Shown in pieces: positions 7,773-13,908 of a stretch of 22,514 nucleotides of DNA. Location: positions 1 to 22,514 of IMG/VR virus record IMGVR_UViG_3300012147_000093; one strand, 5' to 3'. Below the pieces are notes generated by a model. The model saw only the letters and a program-made list of their open reading frames with translations, was not told the DNA's origin and made no database searches. This DNA comes from a virus. Position numbers and translations under genes: made by a program. Each line of letters opens with the position of its first letter. Position 1 is the stretch's first letter.

Positions 7773-8602
7773 CCTCAATTTTTAATTTTAATTTATTAAA
7801 AAAATGGTCATCATTAACCCAATCAAACTCCCAGACAACTATAACTCTATAACCACAACTTATAATATTAGTAAGTTTAGATTTATCATAATACCATATA
7901 TCTTCTGCTGTTTTTTTAATTTGTTTATGATAATAATCACCATTATAAATAATCGGATTACAATGCCAATAATCACCGTTACATTCAATAATTATATTAT
8001 TTTTTTTTTAAATGAATATCACCAAAATATTTAAAATTAGAACCTTTAATTAATATTTCATCATCACACTCATATTTACTATCTAAAAAATTATAAACTG
8101 ATTTAAAAAATCGACTTTTGCGTTTTAATACACCTTTAGTACTACATTTCTCTGAACAATAAACTCTTTTTTCATGTTTAGGTGATATAAATTCATTTTC
8201 ACACGAGGGACAAATTAAAGTTTCTCGTCTTAAATCGTCATGACACTGTACTGAACAAAATTTAGAATTTCCTCTGTATTTGTAAACTTTATAATTAACA
8301 CCACAATTATCACATTTTTTATCAAACCTATTATCTGTTTGGTTAGATTGAAACTTAATTTCTGGGTTATCATTTCGATAACCCCAATAACATTCTTTAG
8401 AACAATATACTTTATTTGACGAACTAATTTTTGTAAACCTCATATTACAATGTAAACAATTAAGACTAACCCGTTTTCTTTGTGGATTTAAATTAGTTTT
8501 TTGACTAATTTTTCTACAATTCAATGAACAATATTTTGCACTATTATACCTACATTTAGGTACATTAAAGTCACTTTTACATATTAAACAAAATTTTTTC
8601 AT
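7735..8602 (-). pseudogene. Vsr-like homing endonuclease, frame broken at poly-A
   Basis: The first frame (ATG 8602 to TAA 7997) gives 201 residues. These hold four treble-clef-like zinc units: pairs such as CLIC/CSLNC, CLHC/CSKEC, CDNC/CSVQC and CPSC/CSEKC. It stops after a run of ten A (8000-8009). Deleting one A restores a continuous frame to TGA at 7735, adding 'NNIIIECNGDYWHCNPI' and 'KTAEDIWYYDKSKL' and ending near 'VVWEFDW'. ECNGDYWHCNP is the signature seen also in the endonuclease at 12777-13665 and typical of the Vsr/EDxHD-type phage homing endonucleases (I-Bth0305I group). As written, the catalytic core is lost. The gene lies between the halves of the split-intein dUTPase, whose site it presumably cuts (inference). 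Confidence 0.8.
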
Positions 8603-8657
8603 ATTAACTTCACTTTTTAATCTATTAATAAATAGTGATTATTTTAGTGAAGTTAAT
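8603..8657 (-). promoter_or_regulatory. Stem-loop abutting endonuclease start codon
   Basis: A perfect 12-bp inverted repeat: attaacttcact (8603-8614) and agtgaagttaat (8646-8657), with a 31-bp loop. In the minus-strand RNA, the 5' arm is the last codons of the dUTPase N-half (coding for LTSL) and the 3' arm directly touches the endonuclease ATG at 8602-8600. The loop contains the stop codon of the N-half. Ribosomes finishing the N-half would open the stem, and otherwise it would hide the endonuclease start. Hairpins that restrict endonuclease translation are known for T4 intron endonucleases; here it is inferred. Confidence 0.5.
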
Positions 8658-9304
8658 TTTAAAATTTTATCGTTTTCTGTTAAATTAATTGCCATTTTCC
8701 ATCCATTATTTGTCATAACTTCTTTACTTTTGGGTATTTTTATCACAGCCCCATCTTCAAGTTCTATTTCTAATAATTCCAAACCATTAACTATCCAAAC
8801 ATCCGAAACTACATCATTTTCAATTGAATTAGTCTCATCGTTAAATGACTTAATTATCACTTTATTCTTAGATTCAAAAATATCCTCAACTAATATATCA
8901 CCACCTGGTATAGATATTTTAGTACCCTTAACTACACAATCGATTGTTCCAGGGGAATTTAAAACGGTGATACCATAGTTAAATGATAAACCACTTCTAG
9001 GTCTTACTTGTAACTCTAAATTTGGTGGTAGTTCAAAATATAACCCAGTTGCCACTACCTCAAATTCACCTGGATATATACTAATCATTTGATTTGACCT
9101 AAAATCAAACCCAGCAGCACCTTCGGTGGCAAATGCTGGGTCTTCATTATTTGATTTATTAACAAATTTAATTGGAAATTTAAACATATCCTGATTGTAT
9201 TGTGTATCTACTTTTGAATATTCTTTTTCAAAATCTTCTAGGGAGAAACTATCCTTTGCATCAAATGCTTTGAATAATTTACCACGTACATCATCTAAGT
9301 CCAT
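8639..9304 (-). CDS. dut: dUTPase N-terminal half with split intein N-part
   Basis: A 221-residue protein. Residues 1-42 are a charged extension not found in the usual dUTPase core. Residues 43-122 carry motif 1 'EGAAGFDFRS' (61-70), motif 2 'QVRPRSGLSF' (99-108) and the first half of motif 3, 'GITVLNSPGTID' (111-122). Residues 123-221 are an intein N-fragment starting CVVKGTKI. Ligation to the C-half gives GTID-CDYRGE, matching the normal GTID(S/C)DYRGE of dUTPases, total 188 residues. Motif 3 contains the catalytic Asp and the uracil-binding hairpin, so the break is at the most conserved point. It starts 4 bp after the stop of the HD-domain gene, so it is part of the same operon. Confidence 0.9.
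   Translation of the reverse strand: MDLDDVRGKLFKAFDAKDSFSLEDFEKEYSKVDTQYNQDMFKFPIKFVNKSNNEDPAFATEGAAGFDFRSNQMISIYPGEFEVVATGLYFELPPNLELQVRPRSGLSFNYGITVLNSPGTIDCVVKGTKISIPGGDILVEDIFESKNKVIIKSFNDETNSIENDVVSDVWIVNGLELLEIELEDGAVIKIPKSKEVMTNNGWKMAINLTENDKILKLTSLK
8642..8938 (-). mobile_element. Split intein N-terminal fragment (dUTPase), block B altered
   Basis: 99 residues from Cys123 to the gene's end. Block A 'CVVKGTKISIPGGDI' is typical. In block B, the expected TxxH before 'MTNNGWKMA' reads PKSK ('VIKIPKSKEVMTNNGW'), so both the conserved Thr and His are absent. The two other inteins in this window keep TPKH and TPNH at this place. The fragment ends after block B, the usual break point of natural split inteins. 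Confidence 0.85.
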
Positions 9305-9308
9305 AAAA

Positions 9309-9869
9309 TTAGTTTTTTTGAGCTAAGATAGCGGCTAAGTTTGCAGTCTTAAGTAATCCAGCCAATCTTTTGGCTTTACACATATTTTCTACACCACCGA
9401 AATCGGTACCACTGTTATGAATAGCGTAAACTTCATCTTCCGTTAGGTTGATTCCAGCTTTAAGGGCATAATATACTGAACGCTCACCAGTGTTAAGACT
9501 TAATAGCTCTTCGTTGAACTTAAATCTCTCACCTCTATTTTTAACAAACCATTCGTTGTCTTGTTTAACGAACATTTTAGCCTTACCTATTTGATGCATA
9601 AGGGATACCCTAATAATGGATTCAATATCCAATTGTTTGTCCTCTGGCATTATATTATTAATGTCGATTGCAAACTTGGTCACATTTAATATGTGTTGGA
9701 TTAGCCCACCATCGTATGCGTTATATAGGTTATCCGAAGTGGTGCACGGTGCTGAAATTAACTCTGCCCCTAATAATTCTAATAAATCGTCATTAATTAC
9801 GCCATATTTAAGACCTGTTTCATTAAATTTTTTAGCGTTCTTTAACATTTTTTCATTTGTAATACTCAT
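9309..9869 (-). CDS. HD-domain phosphohydrolase-like protein with HQ for HD
   Basis: A 186-residue protein. The helical arrangement matches HD-domain hydrolases: 'DGGLIQHILNVTKFAIDI' (about residues 53-70) supplies the first His, 'IIRVSLMHQIGKAKMF' (about 84-99) lies where the HD pair is expected, and 'LTEDEVYAIHNSG' (about 141-153) supplies a further His. In active members the central motif is HD (often LLHDIGK); here it is HQ, which should weaken or remove divalent metal binding. It may be a binding or regulatory derivative, or a nucleotidase with changed metal needs. Its place immediately before the dUTPase gene suggests a link to nucleotide metabolism (inference). 18 bp separate it from the next gene upstream. 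Confidence 0.68.
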   Translation of the reverse strand: MSITNEKMLKNAKKFNETGLKYGVINDDLLELLGAELISAPCTTSDNLYNAYDGGLIQHILNVTKFAIDINNIMPEDKQLDIESIIRVSLMHQIGKAKMFVKQDNEWFVKNRGERFKFNEELLSLNTGERSVYYALKAGINLTEDEVYAIHNSGTDFGGVENMCKAKRLAGLLKTANLAAILAQKN

Positions 9870-9887
9870 AATTGTTTTTTTTAATAG

Positions 9888-10313
9888 TTATTTTTTATCT
9901 TCACTTGTTTTTTTATCTTCACTTGTTTTTTTAACCTCACCTTCGTTTTGAGTTAACTTATTTAATTTAATTAAAGATGCAACCTCATTTTCATTAATGA
10001 TTACCCTTCTTTTTCCACCCTCTTTTTCCACTATCGAGTTGTGTAACTTATTTTCTCCGATAATATCTTTAAGTTCCATAGCAACTTCGTTATTAACTAT
10101 GGGTTTAATTGTTTCACTCCTTTTTATAGCATCATCATCATATGATTTTAGTTTTTCCATAATTTTCTTTGCACGGGTAAAATTATCATCTAACGTAGTC
10201 ACAACTTCACCATCGGTTAATGTTTCCTTGGTAGAAGTAGTCGTTTCCGTATCATCGCTAAGATAATCAGCGATGAAGTCAAAAACTTTTTTTAATTTAT
10301 CATTTTGTTTCAT
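9888..10313 (-). CDS. Unknown charged phage protein with C-terminal KKTSED repeat
   Basis: A 141-residue protein that I do not recognise. It is rich in Lys, Glu, Asp and Thr, with an N-terminal helix 'DKLKKVFDFIADYL' and a central stretch 'FTRAKKIMEKLKSYDDDA' likely to be helical. It lacks Cys and has no membrane segment. The C-terminus is two copies of KKTSED plus a final KK. A 25-bp sequence inside its coding region (9966-9990) recurs at the end of the upstream GT gene. It lies between a GT gene and the HD/dUTPase genes and reads as an operon member. No function is assigned. Confidence 0.7.
   Translation of the reverse strand: MKQNDKLKKVFDFIADYLSDDTETTTSTKETLTDGEVVTTLDDNFTRAKKIMEKLKSYDDDAIKRSETIKPIVNNEVAMELKDIIGENKLHNSIVEKEGGKRRVIINENEVASLIKLNKLTQNEGEVKKTSEDKKTSEDKK
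9891..9932 (-). repeat. 18-bp tandem repeat coding KKTSED
   Basis: Two in-frame 18-bp units (minus strand AAA AAA ACA AGT GAA GAT) followed by AAA AAA, at the very end of the unknown gene. Each unit keeps the frame, so copy number could vary without breaking the protein. Confidence 0.85.
9966..9990. repeat. 25-bp direct repeat, copy 1
   Basis: This 25-bp sequence (starts tttaattaaagatgc) is identical to 10332-10356. This copy is inside the unknown gene, coding for NEVASLIK, so it is probably the source copy. Confidence 0.85.
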
Positions 10314-10331
10314 ATTACAAATATATTGTTT

Positions 10332-10356
10332 TTTAATTAAAGATGCAACCTCATTT
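10332..10356. repeat. 25-bp direct repeat, copy 2, over GT stop codon
   Basis: Identical to 9966-9990. It covers the last codon and the TGA stop of the GT gene and the spacer before the unknown gene. The repeat provides the stop codon, so the GT 3' end may have been rewritten by a short template switch or duplication (inference). Confidence 0.8.
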
Positions 10357-12525
10357 AGACTTAATTAGACTTAAATATAAATCACGTCTTTTTTTGGTTA
10401 TTGCATCGATGCTATAAACATCTTTAATATCGTTATTTAATTTTTCACTTAGTTCAGTTATTATTTCTGGGTTTGTTACTAAACGCTTTATATTGCGATA
10501 CCAATCTTTATGATTTTTTCTAGTCTCGACCAATAGTGCATTTCCGTTAACATTAACAACCATATCAGAGCCACCTTTTTTAGGTTTATCATAATAATTT
10601 ATCAAATCTATTTTATATGGGCCAAAATCTTGTGCGATTATCGCTTTTTTGTGAAAGCCAGCTTCAATAACTTTAAGTTGGGACTTAACTTGGTTGAATA
10701 AATTTTCTTCGAGCGGTGCCAGAGATACATCAAAAAGATTGTAATTAGTAGCATAACTACTGATTGGTTTAGTCCATACCCGTCTGTACGCTTCTTTTTC
10801 GATTCCATCAAATTCTTCTTCTGTAAATTTTAATAAATGTTCTTTATATTCTGGGCTAACTATCGCATAGTTATTGGTGAAAATCTTTTCATAATTATAC
10901 CAAACACTTTCTGTTGGTTTAATGGGTCTTGTACTTCTTTCACCAGTTTTTTCATTTAATGTGGTCATGGTTCCCCTTAGGTCAAAACCACAAAGAACAA
11001 ATTGTACCTTATCCAATAAACCATCTGATTTTATCTTACCGACAACACCTTGAAGAATTTCTAAATCCTTTAAATGACTATTACCAATCCACATAGCTTT
11101 TCCATTACGTCTAATATATATAATATGATTCTCAACTTCGACACAATAAACATTACCTTTATATGGTCTAGTATATTGCTCGTCAACTTTAATCAATGGT
11201 GTTGATTTGTTATGTTTACTAATATTCGGGTCTTTACCAAAATTAATAACTAATGAATCATATTGATTGGTGATTACCCTACCTTTTATTTGTGATGTTC
11301 TTTGACCTCTATTTGTTATGGTTGCTGTAACACCAATTTTTAAGGCTAATTCTTGTAAATTATTAGCTAATTCTTTTGAAGAAGTAAAAGCTCTCATTCT
11401 TTCATATTTATTTTTCTCAATATGACCATCACCAATTATAAACCATTTTAAAAATAATTTTAACTGTCTTGAGGATAAATTAAGAATTTCTTCGGGTATG
11501 AATTTTTCTGGTGCATTACCAAATTGTGATAAATATTCCCATAATTGTTTATCAAATACTCTAATTTGTTTTTTATCTTTAGTGTATGTTGGTTTAAAGC
11601 CCATATCGGTTAGTAAATTAAACATATGGTCTAAAGAACCATTATCTTTAAATTGTGCAACACCTACCTGGTGTAGTCCTTTAGATTTAGAAGTCCAACC
11701 TTCGGCTAACCAAAAACCAAAAAACTCCAACCAAGAATCCATTTTAAATTCTTTTTCATAACCATATTTATCAAACATCTGATTAATACGTCTTGAGTTT
11801 TTAGAAATAATGTAATCAATTTCAGAAGATTCAGAAGTTTCTAATTCGAAATTTAAACTAGGTAATGTAAAAATTTCATTTTCCTCACCAACCCAAATAG
11901 CATCTCGTTTAACATGAAAATTTTTACCATGTATTTTTTGTGATTGGATTAATTTTAAATCTAATTTTTTATGTGTTAAATTTTTTACTTCAGAAGCGTA
12001 CATATTATGATTAGGTGTTACCTCAAATTCAATTAACCCATTTTTACCACAATTTAATTCACCATGAAATGGTGTACAAATGTAACCTTTTGGTTTATGA
12101 TATTCCAGTTCATTAGTTTTTGGATTAAGGGTGGCCACATCTTCAGTTCGGTCTAATTTATCAAATCGTTTCCAACCTTTATTTGTTAATATTTCAGTAT
12201 CTGGTGTTACACACGAACCACCAAGCCATCCAATTCTAATTCTATCGGATTCTTGTGGGTTTGGTACGAACTGACTTTCACTTGGGTCGATTGCGTTGGG
12301 TAAAACATGTACGTTTTTATTATACTTTGATATTTCCTTAGCGAATACGGGGGTTGTTGTAATAACGTTTTCGGATAATTTAATATTATTTAATATCATT
12401 TTATCTATACCAGAATTTTTAATCATGGAATAAGCTGGGTGATGTTTCCCTGGTGACCAATAATCATCTAAATCCATTATGGTGATAACATCTAGGGCTT
12501 TAATTCGTTTAAGTGTTGTTTCCAT
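10351..12525 (-). CDS. GT-B glycosyltransferase with intein (main open frame)
   Basis: A 724-residue open frame from ATG 12525; residues 105-482 are an intein, leaving about 346 extein residues. Extein features are 'ITIMDLDDYWSPGKHHPAYS' (about 14-33), 'NVHVLPNAIDPSESQFVP' (about 71-88), 'RIRIGWLGGS' joined after splicing to 'SHLKDLEIL', and 'APLEENLFNQVKSQLKVIEA' (the acidic nucleotide-sugar region). Together these resemble phage and bacterial glycosyltransferases of the family 1/4 type. The same frame continues upstream past this ATG to 12771 with good homology, broken only by a TAA at 12685-12687. ATG 12525 is therefore probably not the native start; it lacks the first Rossmann strands. 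Unless the stop is bypassed, the enzyme is N-terminally truncated. It ends in TGA inside a 25-bp repeat. Confidence 0.83.
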   Translation of the reverse strand: METTLKRIKALDVITIMDLDDYWSPGKHHPAYSMIKNSGIDKMILNNIKLSENVITTTPVFAKEISKYNKNVHVLPNAIDPSESQFVPNPQESDRIRIGWLGGSCVTPDTEILTNKGWKRFDKLDRTEDVATLNPKTNELEYHKPKGYICTPFHGELNCGKNGLIEFEVTPNHNMYASEVKNLTHKKLDLKLIQSQKIHGKNFHVKRDAIWVGEENEIFTLPSLNFELETSESSEIDYIISKNSRRINQMFDKYGYEKEFKMDSWLEFFGFWLAEGWTSKSKGLHQVGVAQFKDNGSLDHMFNLLTDMGFKPTYTKDKKQIRVFDKQLWEYLSQFGNAPEKFIPEEILNLSSRQLKLFLKWFIIGDGHIEKNKYERMRAFTSSKELANNLQELALKIGVTATITNRGQRTSQIKGRVITNQYDSLVINFGKDPNISKHNKSTPLIKVDEQYTRPYKGNVYCVEVENHIIYIRRNGKAMWIGNSHLKDLEILQGVVGKIKSDGLLDKVQFVLCGFDLRGTMTTLNEKTGERSTRPIKPTESVWYNYEKIFTNNYAIVSPEYKEHLLKFTEEEFDGIEKEAYRRVWTKPISSYATNYNLFDVSLAPLEENLFNQVKSQLKVIEAGFHKKAIIAQDFGPYKIDLINYYDKPKKGGSDMVVNVNGNALLVETRKNHKDWYRNIKRLVTNPEIITELSEKLNNDIKDVYSIDAITKKRRDLYLSLIKSK
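11080..12213 (-). mobile_element. Intein (378 aa) in the glycosyltransferase
   Basis: It occupies residues 105-482 of the open frame. Block A is 'CVTPDTEILTNKGWKRF', block B 'EFEVTPNHNMYA' keeps TxxH, and two LAGLIDADG motifs follow: 'LEFFGFWLAEGW' and 'LKLFLKWFIIGDGHIE'. The end reads 'VYCVEVENHIIYIRRNGKA' then MWIGN, with Ser as +1. The penultimate residue is Gly rather than His, as in a known subgroup of phage inteins with the RRNGK motif. The insertion point is GWLGGS/SHL, a conserved nucleotide-sugar-binding loop. It is probably able to splice. The second motif ends in GDG, so nuclease activity is plausible. Confidence 0.92.
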
Positions 12526-12771
12526 TTCCTCAAATGGTCCAAGTGCCCTATGAAAATGAATTATATCATATTTCTTAATGAATGTATCATCTTTTAGATT
12601 TGGGGAATAATCGATATCTACGTGAAATTCATCGGGATAGTTTGTCTCTAGTGAAATATGTGGTTTTGTACTTCTATAGTAGCCTTAACCTACCCCAGTA
12701 CGGTCACTAGGTACTACAAGTACTCTAATTTTACGACCGACTGGGGCATTATTGTTTTTTAATTTTGTCAT
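12526..12771 (-). pseudogene. 5' part of the glycosyltransferase, stopped by TAA at codon 29
   Basis: From ATG 12771 the frame reads 28 codons, including 'VLVVPSDRTGVG', then TAA (12685-12687). It then continues in the same frame as 'GYYRSTKPHISLE' and 'YDIIHFHRALGPF' into the main open frame. GT-B relatives have GxGYYR with one Gly before YY, so six bases containing the stop appear inserted between GGT and TACTAT. The stop sits at the codon where the truncated second copy (13732-13794) also loses homology. The gene starts 6 bp after the endonuclease stop, so both would be on one transcript. Confidence 0.75.
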
Positions 12772-12776
12772 TATAT

Positions 12777-13665
12777 TTAATTATTGTATTTATTTATTAA
12801 ATCGTTTATTATATTTTTATTTTTTTTATAATCGTTTTCCCATATAACCTCACAAGTATAACCATTTTTAATTGCTAAGTCAAGTTTATTAGTATCATAT
12901 TCCCACATTTCTTTAGCTGTCTTATTTTTTTTCTTATGTAAATAATTTTCATCATATTTAATTGGATTACAGTGCCAATAATCACCATTATATTCAATTA
13001 GTAAATTAAATTTTGGAACATAAATATCAAATATTTTTGACCCTATTCTAAAATTGGGTACAACCCTAATCCCAATGTTTTTTAATATTCCTATAATTTC
13101 ATCCTCAGCCTTAGACCTGTTATATCCGCTAATTTCCCCATTAGCTATTCGTTCCTTCATTAAATTACTTAATTTAACCCTAACATCTTCCATTGAACCA
13201 CTAGCCCAACGTTTTTTAGCTAAATTACTGACAATATCTCGATATTTTTTAGTTGACATATGGTCACTAGTTTTAATCCCCATTTTAGATTTAGATATTT
13301 TATCTATTGACTTTTTACTATGACTTTTATTATAAAAAGGGTTGCCGTTACCATGTTGTGATTTTAAACTACAAGATTTACATATTTTTTTTCTTTTTAA
13401 ATTGCGTTTTAAATAATATTTTTTTGAAGCGAATATTGGTATATCTTCAGAACATTCTTGACATTTCCAAGTTGTGTAGAAATGCGTTCCATTAAAACCA
13501 TAATTATCATATTCTTTTATATTTTTTTTTCTTAATTAAATTTTTATCATTTAATGTTTTTAAAACTTGTCGTTTAGTAATACCATTTAACTTTTTAATT
13601 ATAGTTGTAGAACCGAAACCACTTAAATATAAGTCTATTACTTGTTGTTTTTTAATTTCATCCAT
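12777..13665 (-). pseudogene. Vsr-like homing endonuclease, frame broken at poly-A
   Basis: ATG 13665 opens a 52-residue frame with a helix-turn-helix-like start ('QQVIDLYLSGFGSTTIIKKL', 'KRQVLKTLNDKNL') that ends at TGA 13507, after a run of nine A (13522-13530). With eight A the frame would continue without a stop to TAA 12777. This adds a zinc-type stretch (CQEC and CKSC), 'GNGNPFYNKSHSKKSIDKIS' (NUMOD3-like) and the nuclease core 'RSKAEDEIIGIL', 'FDIYVPKFNLLIEYNGDYWH' and 'KTAKEMWEYDTNKLDLAI'. An internal ATG at 13283 gives a 168-residue piece holding only the core. It is the same family as the gene at 7735-8602. As written it lacks the DNA-binding N-terminus in frame. Confidence 0.82.
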
Positions 13666-13683
13666 AGTTTTATATATAAAAGA

Positions 13684-13712
13684 AATATAGTAATTAAAAC
13701 GATAAAAGTCAA
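13684..13712 (-). promoter_or_regulatory. Sigma70-like promoter for the Vsr-like gene
   Basis: Minus strand TTGACT (13707-13712), a 17-bp spacer, and TATATT (13684-13689), about 18 bp before ATG 13665. The -35 box lies inside the downstream arm of the terminator hairpin at 13701-13733, so termination of the upstream unit and start of the next share bases. Confidence 0.5.
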
Positions 13713-13733
13713 CCCTTATGGTTGACTTTTATC
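13701..13733 (-). terminator. Strong hairpin at end of truncated GT copy
   Basis: A perfect 14-bp stem, gataaaagtcaacc (13701-13714) and ggttgacttttatc (13720-13733), with a 5-base loop. On the minus strand the stem is followed by GTTTTAATT, a modest U tract. It overlaps the TGA of the truncated GT copy and would end transcription from the promoter at 13828-13856. Confidence 0.72.
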
Positions 13734-13794
13734 AATAACCCACACCAGTGCGGTCACTAGGTACTACAAGAATTTTTACTTTTTCGTTTTTCAT
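13732..13794 (-). pseudogene. Truncated 5' copy of the intein-containing glycosyltransferase
   Basis: Twenty codons from ATG 13794: a short variable start, then 'ILVVPSDRTGVGY', then TGA. Over 'LVVPSDRTGVG' it matches the GT start at 12771 residue for residue. At DNA level it differs only at silent third positions (CGC/CGT, GGT/GGG, GTG/GTA). Homology stops at GGTTAT, where the terminator hairpin begins. It keeps a good promoter (13828-13856) and follows the terminator of the next operon, so this is the likely native position of the GT gene start. The peptide cannot be a working enzyme. Confidence 0.78.
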
Positions 13795-13827
13795 TTTTAG
13801 TATTTAACTTTTTATTATATTAAGTTA

Positions 13828-13856
13828 ATTATACTTCTTTAAAATGAGAATGTAAA
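13828..13856 (-). promoter_or_regulatory. Near-consensus sigma70-like promoter
   Basis: Minus strand TTTACA (13851-13856), a 17-bp spacer and TATAAT (13828-13833). That is 11 of 12 consensus bases at ideal spacing, 33 bp before the ATG of the truncated GT copy and just after a terminator. It is the best promoter match in the window. Confidence 0.62.
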
Positions 13857-13860
13857 TAAT

Positions 13861-13884
13861 AAGGGTCCAAAAAATGGACCCTTT
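13861..13884 (-). terminator. Intrinsic terminator after the 13909-16357 operon
   Basis: A 9-bp stem, aagggtcca (13861-13869) and tggaccctt (13875-13883), with a five-A loop, 25 bp after the stop at 13909. On the minus strand the stem is GC-containing and followed by ATTATTTA. Flanking T and A residues on both sides would let it work in both directions. Confidence 0.75.
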
Positions 13885-13908
13885 AATTGTATTTAATGAA
13901 AATTTTAA

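Larger units (their letters stand above)
12685..13734. mobile_element. Putative homing element 2 (Vsr-like gene plus replacement 5' end)
   Basis: This segment lies between the breakpoints in two copies of the same GT 5' end. The left copy (5' fragment, stop at 13732) breaks after GGTTA; the right copy carries a six-base insert at GGTTA. Between them are a terminator, a promoter, a Vsr-like endonuclease gene and a second, differently spelled GT 5' end. The limits are inferred from where the homology between the two copies ends. Confidence 0.5.

Noticed and set aside
9897-9932. KKTSED repeat as a translational slip site
   Set aside because: The units are in frame and end in a normal TAA. A simple coding tandem repeat explains it.
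12685-13734. Group I intron or intein splitting the GT gene
   Set aside because: Both sides carry the same 5' coding segment, so removal of the middle would not restore a single reading frame. There are no intein end motifs.
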